Shown piece by piece: positions 1 to 11,087 of a stretch of 64,000 nucleotides of DNA. The notes under the pieces were generated by a model, which was not told the origin of the DNA, searched no databases, and saw only the letters and a list, made by a program, of their open reading frames with translations. The translations under genes and the position numbers were made by a program. Numbering within the stretch: position 1 is the stretch's first letter; the number at the start of each line of letters is the position of its first letter. The stretch spans positions 124,001 through 188,000 of the forward strand of contig CANMQH010000006.1 in NCBI GenBank assembly GCA_947499935.1. Direction: 5' to 3'. The stretch is from an uncultured Algibacter sp. GTDB taxonomy: Bacteria; Bacteroidota; Bacteroidia; Flavobacteriales; Flavobacteriaceae.

Positions 1-1040
1 TTTTGTTTCTTCTGTATAGAATCATCTAAATTTTCAGTTAAAGACACCTTATCCTGGAGTTGGTTTCTTATAATAATTAATTCTGAAATATTACTTGACA
101 CATGCTTTTGCATCAAATTATGAAGTATTTTTAATTTAGAATCTACAGTTTCTAATCTACTTGGGTCGGTATCTAATCCTTCTTGAAAGACATTAATTTC
201 ATTAAAAACATCATCAATTTCAATTAAACTACTATTAGCTCTTTGAAATATATCTTGGTATTTTGATGAGAATTCTGATAGTTTTTGAAGCGCGTTTTTA
301 AGTGTTGTTAAAGCAGTAATAATACCGACATCATCATCACTTATTAATTGGTGAGCCTCTGCCAGTTTTTCTTGAATACTTTCTATATTATTTAACGTTT
401 CGTATTCTTCTTCTAGAGTTTCAAGTTCACCTTCAACTAATTTAGCTTCAACTAATTCTTTTAATAAAAAGGTATTATAATCGTGTTCTTTTATGGCTTC
501 TGCCTGAAAATCTAAAAGTGATTTATATTCTTTTTGAAGCTTTTTATATGCTTTAAGCGCTACGGTGTAATTTTGAAGTGCTTCTTCATTATTAGCCAAA
601 GCATCAATAACCTGAAACTGAAATTCATCACTCGTTAACTGTAACGTTTGGTGTTGCGAATGTATATCAATTAAGCGCTCTCCAAGTAATTGTAGGCTGC
701 TTAAATTTACAGGAGAGTCATTTACAAACGCTCTAGATTTACCCGACGCTAATATCTCTCTACGAATAATAGTTTGCGGCTCATAATCTAAATCTTCTGA
801 GTTAAAAAGTGATTTTAAATTATAGTTAGAGATATTAAAAACGGCTTCAATAATACATTTTTGAGAAGCATCTTTTAAACTACTTAAATCTGCACGTTTG
901 CCAAGAATTAATGATAACCCTCCTAATAATATAGACTTCCCTGCACCTGTTTCTCCTGTTATTATAGAGAAACCATCATTAAAATCAACATGGAGGTTAT
1001 CAATTAACGCGTAATTTTTTATTGTAAGTGAGGTTAGCAT
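1..1040 (-). CDS. recN: DNA repair protein RecN (N-terminal part, cut by window start)
   Basis: SMC-like ATPase acting in recombinational repair of double-strand breaks in the cytoplasm. I translated it directly: it starts at the ATG complementary to 1038-1040 and stays open for about 346 codons to the window edge, against a usual family length of about 550. The N-terminus MLTSLTIKNYALID and the Walker A motif GETGAGKS at residues 29-36 are characteristic. The rest is glutamate/leucine-rich coiled coil; the Walker B end is outside the window. It is the last visible gene of the leftward core block, downstream of the STM3941-type gene. A CAAAAATA (-7 box on the minus strand) lies at 1088-1095, without a clear -33 box. 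The family call is secure; only the C-terminal end is unknown. Confidence 0.95.
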   Translation of the reverse strand, partial: MLTSLTIKNYALIDNLHVDFNDGFSIITGETGAGKSILLGGLSLILGKRADLSSLKDASQKCIIEAVFNISNYNLKSLFNSEDLDYEPQTIIRREILASGKSRAFVNDSPVNLSSLQLLGERLIDIHSQHQTLQLTSDEFQFQVIDALANNEEALQNYTVALKAYKKLQKEYKSLLDFQAEAIKEHDYNTFLLKELVEAKLVEGELETLEEEYETLNNIESIQEKLAEAHQLISDDDVGIITALTTLKNALQKLSEFSSKYQDIFQRANSSLIEIDDVFNEINVFQEGLDTDPSRLETVDSKLKILHNLMQKHVSSNISELIIIRNQLQDKVSLTENLDDSIQKKQ

Positions 1041-1099
1041 GTACGAGTTATTAATTTAATCTGAAAATTGATTTTTAATTTCTATTACAAAAATACGCT

Positions 1100-1627
1100 T
1101 TACTTTTTTCTTTCTTCTATCTGTTTGTCAATTAAGCTTACTAATTCCAAAGGTTTAATTTTTAAAGAATGTAATGTAATTGATAATGGTGAACCATAAA
1201 CCCTTTGGTTAGCTTTTATTGCTTTTTTTAGTATAGCATTTTTACAACGCTCTATATACTTTTCTGGATTATGTATCTCAATGATAACAAACTTATTTGA
1301 GTTTACTTTAATAAGTTTTACACCTGTAATATCCTCCCATGTAATCAAACCAAGGTTTATAGCATTTGAGTTATCTATGATACCCATATCATTAATAATG
1401 AGTCTGGGTTCTTTACTTATGGTTTTTTTGAATATGAAAAACGTAGTTATTCCAAAAAATATTACTGCCACTATACCTACAATAAAAATAACATTTTTTG
1501 GATAGCGAGCTGATGCAAATATTTCTGGTTTTATGCTCATAAAGGCTCCAAAAATTACAAATGCTAGAGACACTATTGAAAGCAATATGATTTTTAATTT
1601 ATTTAAAGGAATATTGATTTCTGTCAT
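1100..1627 (-). CDS. STM3941-type membrane protein, function unknown
   Basis: Protein of 175 residues with two hydrophobic segments near the N-terminus (about residues 12-32 and 44-66) separated by a short polar loop. A soluble beta-rich tail contains LITWEDITGVKL, a pattern seen in small membrane proteins with a PH-like C-terminal domain annotated as STM3941 family. No catalytic motif is visible. It lies between porD and recN in the same direction, with about 50-60 bases on each side, and may be an insertion into an otherwise conserved core order. The family call rests on overall layout and recalled similarity, so it is moderate; the molecular role is unknown. Confidence 0.6.
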   Translation of the reverse strand: MTEINIPLNKLKIILLSIVSLAFVIFGAFMSIKPEIFASARYPKNVIFIVGIVAVIFFGITTFFIFKKTISKEPRLIINDMGIIDNSNAINLGLITWEDITGVKLIKVNSNKFVIIEIHNPEKYIERCKNAILKKAIKANQRVYGSPLSITLHSLKIKPLELVSLIDKQIEERKK

Positions 1628-1678
1628 TTTCGTGGTTACAATAGCATAATACGATTAATGAAAATGATAATCTTTAAA

Positions 1679-2569
1679 TCAGTATTTAATATTTTGCCAT
1701 TTACTACTATGAAGCGGAGCAACTCTTTGAAGTATATCTTTAACGCTAGCAATATCTACACTTGGACCGCCTGTGAAAATTTGTTCAATCTCGTCTGATT
1801 TAGCATCAAAAAATGTTCTTAATAAAAATGAATTTGGTCTACGATCATTCATAACCTTAAACCTTTTTATAGACGAAGCTATTTCATCTTTTCCCTCCTT
1901 AACATTATTACTCATGGTATCTAAACCATTTCTATGATAAGAATACATCACAGATCTAAATTCTTTAAATGTAGGAGACAATACGTTATCTATAAATGCA
2001 AATCTACTTTGCAAACCATCTTCTAACTTCCAACCTTTAAAATTTGCTTGTTGCGAATAATTAGTAATTATTTGAGCCTGTTTATAATATGCATCACCAC
2101 CATTAGGCGCAAAAGAATCAGCATCTAAAGCCAAAACTATATTAATATGAAACGCCAATACAGAAATTAAATTAGACTCAAATTGATTAGGATTATAAAT
2201 TAAATTCTGAAATTCTAAATACGTAAAACTAAAATCCTTATCATTAAAATTATAAATAGGTGTACTAAATGATGACCCATAAATTGGTCTAGAGGATTGT
2301 ACTTGAATGGAAGCTTGAAAAGTTTCTCCGCTATAATTGGTAACATTTATTACCATATTACAATCTATACGCTCTTGAGATTTAAAAACTTTTTTGGTCC
2401 ATTTAGTGTTATTTATAAACTCATTAAGTTGCTTTTCTAAAGTCTTAAAAATCGGAAAGTTTTCATTACCCGTTTGTTGAGCGTTAACGACAACATTACA
2501 ATTCAACTCTTGGGAAAACCCAATAAAAGAAAGGCAAAAAATTAAAATAACTAAAATGTTACGCATCAA
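1679..2569 (-). CDS. porD: PorD-like type IX secretion protein (DUF4835)
   Basis: Protein of 296 residues with a signal peptide (MMRNILVILIFCLSFIGFSQ). The mature part begins ELNCNVVVNAQQ, characteristic of the DUF4835 family now usually named PorD after its link to the type IX secretion system of Bacteroidota. It is expected in the periplasm or at the outer membrane. The start overlaps the end of coaBC by 11 bases, indicating translational coupling; the second Met (2566) is an equally possible start. The same order (coaBC then DUF4835) is common in flavobacteria. Type IX cargo elsewhere in the window (17774-19201 and 29037-32729) shows the system is in use. The family is clear; the biochemical role in secretion is inherited from family knowledge. 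Confidence 0.85.
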   Translation of the reverse strand: MMRNILVILIFCLSFIGFSQELNCNVVVNAQQTGNENFPIFKTLEKQLNEFINNTKWTKKVFKSQERIDCNMVINVTNYSGETFQASIQVQSSRPIYGSSFSTPIYNFNDKDFSFTYLEFQNLIYNPNQFESNLISVLAFHINIVLALDADSFAPNGGDAYYKQAQIITNYSQQANFKGWKLEDGLQSRFAFIDNVLSPTFKEFRSVMYSYHRNGLDTMSNNVKEGKDEIASSIKRFKVMNDRRPNSFLLRTFFDAKSDEIEQIFTGGPSVDIASVKDILQRVAPLHSSKWQNIKY

Positions 2570-3770
2570 TTTGTGTTATAATTTTATTAATTAAATCTAA
2601 GGCTACTTCTGTTTTAGATTTTAATTTAAACTCGGTAATATGTTCTTGATCATCAATAAAAGTCACTTTATTTGTATCGCCCTTAAAACCAGCACCTTTA
2701 TCGTTTAACGAATTTAATACAATTAAATTTAAATTCTTTCTTTTTAATTTTCCTTTTGCATTTTCAATTTCATCATTAGTTTCTAAAGCAAAACCTACTA
2801 AATATTGATGTTTTTTAATAGCGCCTATAGAAGCCAAAATGTCTTTTGTTTTCTCTAACTCTAAGGTTAACGTTGAAGACTTCTTTTTTATTTTCCTAAC
2901 GGCAACTTCTTTTGGTGTAAAATCTGCAACTGCCGCAGATAGTATAGCAACATCTGAGGTTTCAAAATGATTATGCACCGCATCATACATCTCTTGCGCG
3001 CTAACTACAGGAATAACATTAATTGATGCATGCTTTACAGATTGATGTGTGGGTCCAGTAACCAATACAACTTCAGCACCTAAATTTGCCGCTGCTTTAG
3101 CTATTTCAAATCCCATTTTGCCACTAGAGTGATTCCCTATAAAACGAACTGGGTCTATAGCTTCGTATGTAGGCCCTGCAGTAAGTAATATTTTTTTTCC
3201 TCGTAATGGTAACTTACTTAAAATATCTTGTTCTAAAAATCTAACAATATCTTCTGGTTCAGCCATTCTGCCTTCGCCTACCAAACCACTAGCTAATTCG
3301 CCGCTTGTAGCAGGAATCATAATATTCCCAAAGGATTGAAGCTTTTTAAAAGATTGTAATGTAGATGGGTGTTTATACATATCTAAGTCCATTGCCGGAG
3401 CAAAATAAACAGGACATTTAGCAGATAAGTATGTAGCCAACAACATATTGTCGCTTGCACCATTAGTCATTTTAGAAAGTGTATTAGCTGTTGCTGGGGC
3501 AAGTACAAATAGGTCTGCCCAGAGTCCTAAATCTACATGATTGTTCCAAACACCATCATCATCATCTTCGTTAGTAAAAGACGAATACACTGGGTTTTTT
3601 GAAAGTGTGGATAAGGTTAAAGGTGTTATAAAATCTTTTGCAGATGGCGTCATCACTACTTTTACGTGTGCACCAGATTTTATGAGTAATCTTACTAATG
3701 AAGCTGTTTTATAAGCGGCAATACCGCCACTAATGCCTAATAGTACGTTTTTGCCGCTTAATATGCCCAT
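2559..3770 (-). CDS. coaBC: Bifunctional phosphopantothenoylcysteine decarboxylase / phosphopantothenate-cysteine ligase
   Basis: Makes 4'-phosphopantetheine from 4'-phosphopantothenate in two steps of coenzyme A synthesis. It has 403 residues, the usual length. The N-terminal flavoprotein half (CoaC) shows the nucleotide-binding start LLGISGGIAAYKTASLVR, the PATANTLSKM segment and PAMDLDMY, the local form of the PAMN..M substrate loop. The C-terminal half (CoaB) starts near residue 190 with LTAGPTYEAIDPVRFIGN and NHSSGKMG. It follows rpoZ by 8 bases and overlaps porD, so it sits in a compact operon. Nothing unusual is seen. Confidence 0.96.
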   Translation of the reverse strand: MGILSGKNVLLGISGGIAAYKTASLVRLLIKSGAHVKVVMTPSAKDFITPLTLSTLSKNPVYSSFTNEDDDDGVWNNHVDLGLWADLFVLAPATANTLSKMTNGASDNMLLATYLSAKCPVYFAPAMDLDMYKHPSTLQSFKKLQSFGNIMIPATSGELASGLVGEGRMAEPEDIVRFLEQDILSKLPLRGKKILLTAGPTYEAIDPVRFIGNHSSGKMGFEIAKAAANLGAEVVLVTGPTHQSVKHASINVIPVVSAQEMYDAVHNHFETSDVAILSAAVADFTPKEVAVRKIKKKSSTLTLELEKTKDILASIGAIKKHQYLVGFALETNDEIENAKGKLKRKNLNLIVLNSLNDKGAGFKGDTNKVTFIDDQEHITEFKLKSKTEVALDLINKIITQIDA

Positions 3771-3778
3771 ATAAGAAA

Positions 3779-4108
3779 TTATTCCTGAGAATCTTCTTCA
3801 GTATTTCTAAAATAAATTTTATCTGTTAACCATTCTTGAACGGCTAAAGCATGAGGTTTTGGTAATTTTTCATAAAATTTAGAAACCTCAATTTGTTCTT
3901 TGTTTTCAAAGATTTCTTCAAGACTATCGTTATAAGTAGCAAACTCTTCTAACTTATCAATAAGTTCTTTTTTGATCTCTGTATTAATTTGTTCTGCACG
4001 TCTAGATATAATTGAAATTGATTCGTAGATGTTCTCTGTTGGCTCATCTATTTGATTTCTATCGTAGGTTATCGTGTTAACCGGAGCATTGGTTTTCTTT
4101 AAATCCAT
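3779..4108 (-). CDS. rpoZ: RNA polymerase omega subunit (Bacteroidota form)
   Basis: Small protein of 109 residues related to the omega/Rpb6 family, which helps assembly and stability of RNA polymerase. The segment TENIYESISIISRRAEQINTEI matches the conserved omega helix (N-x-Y-x-x-x-x-x-x-x-R-A-x-Q) and is followed by an acidic, mostly helical tail. The position between bamD and coaBC is the usual one in flavobacteria and supports the call. It is too short for further inference. Confidence 0.85.
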   Translation of the reverse strand: MDLKKTNAPVNTITYDRNQIDEPTENIYESISIISRRAEQINTEIKKELIDKLEEFATYNDSLEEIFENKEQIEVSKFYEKLPKPHALAVQEWLTDKIYFRNTEEDSQE

Positions 4109-4122
4109 ATCCTTATTGTTAT

Positions 4123-4953
4123 TTAACTTTTTGTGCTATAATTTTTCAATTGTTCGTCTATAGCTGCAAGCATATTATTTACATCTTCTAAGTATTTTGA
4201 ATCTTTGAAAGATTTTTTAAATACGTTTGAATATTCTTTAGCCGTCTCTAAACGTTCTTTTTTTAGTTTTATTAAACCATTTTGTATGGTTCTTTTATAC
4301 TCTACACTATTAATGGCAAGCCTATATGCAGAATCTAATCTATAAAATAATGCTTCTTCTCGTAATGTAGACCCAGGGAATTCGAAAATAAAATTATCAA
4401 ATGATCTAACAGAAGAAGGATAATCTGATATTCTGTTATATTGCTTAGCTATACTAAATGCTTTTTTTTCCAATTTAAAATCTAACTCTTGTACCAGTTT
4501 ACTGGCTTCGGTAGCATATTTAGACTCTGGATATAAGTTTATAAATTCTTGAAGCTTCTCTATAGCTTCTTTAGTTTCTTTTTGATCTTTACTGTATACA
4601 GGTGAAAGAAAATAGGCACTTTTTGCACTTAAAAACGAGGCGTCTTCTAATTTTTCACTTTTTGGGTAACTTGATGCAAAACGATTAAATTGATATCCTG
4701 ATACATAATAGTCTCCCATTTGAAAAAATGAATCTGAATATAGATACATTAACTTTTCTGCCTGTGGTTTACCTCTGTAACTTGGTACTATTTGTGCAAA
4801 AAGCTTATTTGCCTTGGCATATTTACCAGCTTTATACAACGTCTCACCCATTTTAAATTTTGTAGCTATATCTTCTGCTTTTAAAGCCTTTTGATATTCG
4901 CTACAACTTGTTAAAGCAGTGAACACTATTAATACGTAAAAAAAATGTTTCAT
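4123..4953 (-). CDS. bamD: Outer membrane assembly lipoprotein BamD
   Basis: TPR-type lipoprotein of the BAM complex that inserts beta-barrel proteins into the outer membrane. I place the start at the internal ATG (complement of 4951-4953) because MKHFFYVLIVFTALTSC is a proper lipoprotein signal with the acylated Cys at residue 17; an earlier in-frame ATG adds six residues. Tetratricopeptide-like pairs follow (YKAGKYAKANKLFAQI, FINLYPESKYATEAS, FIFEFPGSTLREEAL), as in other BamD/YfiO proteins, and the length of 276 residues is normal. It is the first gene after a -7-type box at 4973-4980 and leads into rpoZ-coaBC-porD. Confidence 0.9.
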   Translation of the reverse strand: MKHFFYVLIVFTALTSCSEYQKALKAEDIATKFKMGETLYKAGKYAKANKLFAQIVPSYRGKPQAEKLMYLYSDSFFQMGDYYVSGYQFNRFASSYPKSEKLEDASFLSAKSAYFLSPVYSKDQKETKEAIEKLQEFINLYPESKYATEASKLVQELDFKLEKKAFSIAKQYNRISDYPSSVRSFDNFIFEFPGSTLREEALFYRLDSAYRLAINSVEYKRTIQNGLIKLKKERLETAKEYSNVFKKSFKDSKYLEDVNNMLAAIDEQLKNYSTKS

Positions 4954-4972
4954 AAATTTTAAATACAGCATG

Positions 4973-4980
4973 CAAAACTA
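4973..4980 (-). promoter_or_regulatory. Putative -7 promoter box for bamD-rpoZ-coaBC-porD
   Basis: CAAAACTA on the plus strand reads TAGTTTTG on the minus strand, matching the Bacteroidota -7 consensus TAnnTTTG, 19 bases before the bamD start codon. No TTTG at the expected -33 distance was found, so this is a half-match. Confidence 0.4.
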
Positions 4981-5072
4981 CGCTAATTATATGGATTTTA
5001 AAAATATTATTTCAATGCTAAAATAATGGCTTAAAGCGAGTAATTGTAAGGTTTAAGTAATATTTAACAGAG

Positions 5073-5957
5073 TTAAAAAGTTTTTACAAATGCTTCTATT
5101 TTTTGTTTTAATTCATTTGATGCCGAAACTAAGGGTAATCTAACATCTCCTCTGCACATATTTAGGGCTTCAAAAACGGCTTTTATTCCTGCAGGGTTAT
5201 TCTCTTCAAAAATATAACCAACAACATCCATTAATTTAAAATGTGTAGCATAGGCCTCTTTTGCTTTGCCATTTAAACCTAACCGTATCATGTCTGAAAA
5301 CGCCTTTGGAAAAGCCTGCCCTATAACAGAAATAACACCTGCTCCTCCAGCTAAAACAACGCCAAGAGCTAAATCATCATCACCAGAGATTACTAAAAAA
5401 CCATCTGGTTTATTTTTTAAGAGCTCTAAATATTGAGCCATATTATTTCCTGCTTCTTTAACGCCTATAACGTTTTTAAAATCGCTAGCTAATCGCAAAG
5501 TCATCTCTACATCCATATTTTTAGAAGTACGCCCAGGAACATTATATAAAATAATATCTACTGGAGACACTTGTGATATAGCTTTAAAATGCTGATAAAT
5601 ACCTTCTTGCGTAGGCTTACTATAATATGGAGATACCGATAAAATAGCATCAATATTACTTAAATCTGTAGTTTTAATTTCTTCAACAACTAAAGCTGTA
5701 TTATTTCCTCCTATACCCAAAACCAAAGGCACGCGACCCTTATTAGATTTAGAAATGGTTGTAATTATATCTTTTTTTTCTTGAGCTGTAAGTGTTACAC
5801 TCTCTGCTGTTGTACCGCAAATTACAAGATAATCTGTACCATTATCTATATTATAATTAACAATATTAGACAAGGCATTATGATCTATGGTTAAATCTGA
5901 TTTAAAAGGTGTTACCAAAGCCACCCCAGTTCCTAGAAACTTACTATTCATACTCAA
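5073..5957 (-). CDS. dapA: 4-hydroxy-tetrahydrodipicolinate synthase
   Basis: Condenses pyruvate and aspartate semialdehyde in lysine and meso-diaminopimelate synthesis. It has 294 residues, the normal length. The Schiff-base lysine is in IGVKEAGNN (about residue 167), the catalytic tyrosine in LYNVPGRT (about residue 139), and the GTTAES segment near residue 48 is conserved. The start may be the first or the second Met (MSMNSKF). It follows the DUF6913 gene with one base between them, so the two are co-transcribed. dapF, a later step of the same pathway, lies at 23220-23996. Confidence 0.96.
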   Translation of the reverse strand: MSMNSKFLGTGVALVTPFKSDLTIDHNALSNIVNYNIDNGTDYLVICGTTAESVTLTAQEKKDIITTISKSNKGRVPLVLGIGGNNTALVVEEIKTTDLSNIDAILSVSPYYSKPTQEGIYQHFKAISQVSPVDIILYNVPGRTSKNMDVEMTLRLASDFKNVIGVKEAGNNMAQYLELLKNKPDGFLVISGDDDLALGVVLAGGAGVISVIGQAFPKAFSDMIRLGLNGKAKEAYATHFKLMDVVGYIFEENNPAGIKAVFEALNMCRGDVRLPLVSASNELKQKIEAFVKTF

Positions 5958-5958
5958 T

Positions 5959-6474
5959 TTATTTTTTTAATATATTTAGGTATTTTAAAACCTCTTCTTT
6001 AAATACCTTAAATTCTTTTAAACTTGTTTTAATAATCAAATCATTTATACGCAAATCGGTTTGTAAAATTCCAATTTTAAATTTAGCCTTAGAAAGTGCT
6101 GTAATCAATTTTAACTCTAAAATATCTTTTTCATAATAACTAATTACGGCATCAAATTCAGTATCTAAAAAGGATTGCAATTCAACATTTTTCACAGCTG
6201 CTTTCCATCCAAAATCTTTAGGATTATAACAAGCCTCCCAAGTGTGTAAATCATCTTTAACGTTTTCAGAAAAGGCTATAATTTTTAATTTATTAGGTCT
6301 AACACCAATAGATTCCGCTAGTTCTCTAAAAAATTCAAAATCGTTAATCTCATCAACGTTTAAGATAACACCCAAACTAACAACCTTGCTATCATTAACA
6401 TTTACATGTCTTTTAGATAACAATTTGTTTAAGTACTTTTTATTAGATTTTTCTTTAAAACCCTTTAAAATCAT
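5959..6474 (-). CDS. DUF6913 family protein, function unknown
   Basis: Protein of 171 residues without signal peptide or membrane segment, rich in Lys, Leu and Phe, ending in a long helix. It is a small conserved protein found beside dapA in flavobacteria. Recognisable stretches are [19 protein letters not shown] and [26 protein letters not shown], suggesting an alpha/beta fold. No catalytic motif is visible. It is the first gene of the dapA transcript, with a -7-type box at 6502-6509. The family name is from recall; no function is proposed. Confidence 0.65.
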   Translation of the reverse strand: MILKGFKEKSNKKYLNKLLSKRHVNVNDSKVVSLGVILNVDEINDFEFFRELAESIGVRPNKLKIIAFSENVKDDLHTWEACYNPKDFGWKAAVKNVELQSFLDTEFDAVISYYEKDILELKLITALSKAKFKIGILQTDLRINDLIIKTSLKEFKVFKEEVLKYLNILKK

Positions 6475-6501
6475 TTATCTTTATACTTTGCGTAAAGGTA
6501 G

Positions 6502-6509
6502 CAAAAGTA
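6502..6509 (-). promoter_or_regulatory. Putative -7 promoter box for the DUF6913-dapA transcript
   Basis: CAAAAGTA on the plus strand reads TACTTTTG on the minus strand (TAnnTTTG), 28 bases before the start codon at 6474. It lies in the 57-base spacer shared with the divergent nucleotidase genes. No clear -33 box. Confidence 0.4.
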
Positions 6510-6531
6510 CATTCAAATTTTCGTTTTCTAA

Positions 6532-7290
6532 ATGAGGTTCACACATTTATTTATTTTGTTATATATTTTTGTTTTTACTGGCTGTAAAAAAGAAAAATTA
6601 CATCTCAACAAAATTGAAGGCCAGATTATTACAATTTCTGATAGCCTTACCACTAATATTGATATAGAATCCTATATAAAACCATACCGAAATCATATTG
6701 AAAAAGATTTAGATAGTGTTTTGGCTTATGCCGCAGAAACCTATTCTAAATCTGATGGTAATTTTAACACAGCTATTGGCAATTTTATGGCAGATGCTGT
6801 TTACCTACAAGCAAATCCTATATTTAAACGTAGAACGGGAAAAGATATTAGTATGGTACTGCTAAATCATGGTGGCATTCGCTCCATACTTCCAAAAGGA
6901 CCAATAACTAAAAGAACTGCTTACGAAATTATGCCTTTTGAAAACAGCATTGTAGTTGTTGCTTTAAAAACAGCCCAAATACATGAATTAACTCATTATT
7001 TAAGTACATCAAAAAAAGCGCATCCCATATCTGGGCTTTCATTAACCTTAAACATGGATAATAAAATTATTGACACTAAAATTAACCAAAAGCATATTGA
7101 GCCAAATAAGACATACTATGTTGCTACCAGCGATTACCTTTTTAATGGAGGAGATAACATGACATTTTTTAAAACTAACGATAGCCTATATGCACTAAAC
7201 TATAAAATACGAAACTCACTGATTGATAGATTCACAAAAGTTGATACTATAAAACCTGTAAGAGACAATAGGTTTACCCAAATCCAATAA
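6532..7290 (+). CDS. 5'-nucleotidase C-terminal-domain lipoprotein (split enzyme, substrate domain)
   Basis: Protein of 252 residues that corresponds only to the C-terminal substrate-binding domain of UshA-type 5'-nucleotidases. An N-terminal lipoprotein signal (LLYIFVFTGC) is followed by the characteristic FNTAIGNFMADA, LLNHGGIRS, MPFENSIVVV and YYVATSDYLFNGGDNM segments. The metallophosphatase half is in the next gene, 4 bases downstream in the same direction, so the two probably form one enzyme. Order is reversed relative to the fused protein, where the catalytic domain comes first. Expected role: hydrolysis of nucleotides or related phosphoesters outside the inner membrane. Substrate unknown. 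Confidence 0.85.
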   Translation: MRFTHLFILLYIFVFTGCKKEKLHLNKIEGQIITISDSLTTNIDIESYIKPYRNHIEKDLDSVLAYAAETYSKSDGNFNTAIGNFMADAVYLQANPIFKRRTGKDISMVLLNHGGIRSILPKGPITKRTAYEIMPFENSIVVVALKTAQIHELTHYLSTSKKAHPISGLSLTLNMDNKIIDTKINQKHIEPNKTYYVATSDYLFNGGDNMTFFKTNDSLYALNYKIRNSLIDRFTKVDTIKPVRDNRFTQIQ

Positions 7291-7294
7291 ATTT

Positions 7295-8209
7295 ATGAAG
7301 CGTAGAAAGTTTATTCAACAAGCATCTGCTGGAACGGCCTTAGTAACTGTTGGTAGCCTAGGTCTACAATCGTTTACCACGAATAAATCATCAAAAATAA
7401 CCATTTTACACACCAATGACGTGCATAGTCATATTGACCCATTTGGCTCGCAAGATGGCAGAAATGCTAATAAAGGTGGTGTTGCTAGACGTGCCAGTTT
7501 GATTGAATCTATTAGAAAAGAAAATCCAAATACCTTATTATTAGATGCAGGCGATATTTTTCAGGGTACACCATATTTTAATTATTATGGTGGTGAGTTG
7601 GAATTTAAACTCATGAGTAAATTAAAATATGATGCTGCCACTATTGGGAATCATGATTTTGACAATGGTATTGATGGTTTATACGCCCAATTGCCACATG
7701 CCGAATTTCAATTTATTACTGCCAATTACGATTTTTCAAATACTATTATGGACACCCATACCAAACCTTATAAAATCTTTAAAAAAGGTGATATTAAAAT
7801 AGGTGTTTTTGGTTTAGGTATTGAATTAACAGGTCTCGTAGATCCATTGATGTTTAAAGAAACTAAGTATCTAGACCCTATAGAGATTACTCAAGATATG
7901 ACACGTATTCTAAAAACAGAAAAACATTGTGATTTAATTATTTGCCTATCTCACCTTGGATATCACTACAAAAATAATCCTAATAAAATTGATGATTTAA
8001 AATTAGCAAAAGCTACTAAAGATATCGATTTAATTATTGGAGGACATACCCATACCTTTTTAACTAAGCCTACTATAATTAAAAATAGTGAAGACAAAAA
8101 CGTATTGGTAAATCAAGTTGGATGTTATGGTATTAATCTAGGGAAAATAGATTTTTATTTTGACTCTAATACATCTAAATCTGCAAACGGAACTTCTATA
8201 ATGGTTTAG
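7295..8209 (+). CDS. 5'-nucleotidase catalytic domain (metallophosphoesterase), Tat-type signal
   Basis: Protein of 304 residues with a twin-arginine leader (MKRRKFIQQASAGTA) followed by a calcineurin-like metallophosphoesterase domain. The metal-binding blocks are all present: LHTNDVHSH, LDAGDIFQG, IGNHDFDNG, CLSHLGYH and IIGGHTHT. It ends where the C-terminal substrate domain of UshA would begin; that domain is in the preceding gene. The pair is expected to act in the periplasm on nucleotides or similar phosphoesters. It is convergent with the YhhN-type gene, 18 bases away. Confidence 0.9.
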   Translation: MKRRKFIQQASAGTALVTVGSLGLQSFTTNKSSKITILHTNDVHSHIDPFGSQDGRNANKGGVARRASLIESIRKENPNTLLLDAGDIFQGTPYFNYYGGELEFKLMSKLKYDAATIGNHDFDNGIDGLYAQLPHAEFQFITANYDFSNTIMDTHTKPYKIFKKGDIKIGVFGLGIELTGLVDPLMFKETKYLDPIEITQDMTRILKTEKHCDLIICLSHLGYHYKNNPNKIDDLKLAKATKDIDLIIGGHTHTFLTKPTIIKNSEDKNVLVNQVGCYGINLGKIDFYFDSNTSKSANGTSIMV

Positions 8210-8227
8210 ACATAAAGAAAGATAAAC

Positions 8228-8941
8228 TTAACAATTATCTTTAAGTAAATTAACATCCTGAGTTTGCTCATCTACGAACCCTGTCTGTCTACACAAAAAG
8301 TAAAAACCAATTACAGATAAAGCTATAGACACTACACTAAGAAAATGACGTCCAATAGAGTACATATTACTTACGTTTATAACTTCAGACAATACACAAA
8401 GTAAAACCCCTACAAATAAGTAGAAAGATTTTCTATTATCTCTAAAAAAGTAATTTAAAAGACTTATGGATAAAAGGGCAAGCATAATAACATTATAAAT
8501 GAGTTCTAAACATAGTTGACTTGCGGTAAGTTCTTGATTTACTATCCCATATAAAAAATATAGCATATAAAAATTTAATACCACAAGTACAATCAATCGA
8601 ATTTTAAAGTTTTTTATAATATATTTAAAACATATTGACTTCGATACCTCTATAAACAATGATAGATAGGCCAATACGTATAACGCATTTCCTATATAAT
8701 AAAAATCATAGTATACTCCTAAATTTACAATATATAAAAGATCAGATAGAGCAAAACAAAAAATAAATAATGAAAAATATAGTGTTTTGTTTTTTGAGAA
8801 CACAAAGTATATTAAAGCAATAATAGGCGTAATGACAGACTTAAAACAACCAGCAATATATTCTTGCTCGCTTAATTCAAAAAAAGCAAACAAAACATAA
8901 ATTATTAAAACTACACCCCATAAAATCCTTTGTTTATACAT
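8228..8941 (-). CDS. YhhN/lysoplasmalogenase-like integral membrane protein
   Basis: Protein of 237 residues with about eight hydrophobic segments and almost no soluble part. The layout (FKSVITPIIALIYF early, then FALSDLLYI) resembles the YhhN family, whose characterised members hydrolyse lysoplasmalogens, but active-site residues cannot be verified by eye. It has a polar tail of about 20 residues. It is a single gene, convergent with the 5'-nucleotidase; CAAACATA at 8965-8972 is a possible -7 box 24 bases upstream. Enzymatic activity is not certain. Confidence 0.55.
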   Translation of the reverse strand: MYKQRILWGVVLIIYVLFAFFELSEQEYIAGCFKSVITPIIALIYFVFSKNKTLYFSLFIFCFALSDLLYIVNLGVYYDFYYIGNALYVLAYLSLFIEVSKSICFKYIIKNFKIRLIVLVVLNFYMLYFLYGIVNQELTASQLCLELIYNVIMLALLSISLLNYFFRDNRKSFYLFVGVLLCVLSEVINVSNMYSIGRHFLSVVSIALSVIGFYFLCRQTGFVDEQTQDVNLLKDNC

Positions 8942-9028
8942 AACAATAGTTTACAACTACTACGCAAACATATACAATTAACACACATTAACGAATAAAA
9001 ATATCTTTTTATCGATAAAAATATGTTT

Positions 9029-11023
<1,995 letters not shown>

Positions 11024-11087
11024 TTATATTTCTGTGTGTAATTTTATTTCAACTAAATTATAATTAAATCTGATTACTATTTCTATT

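Noticed and set aside
8218..8242. Short inverted repeat AAAGATAA/TTATCTTT as terminator between convergent genes
   Set aside because: Eight AT-only pairs overlapping the YhhN-type stop region with no T run; too weak to call.
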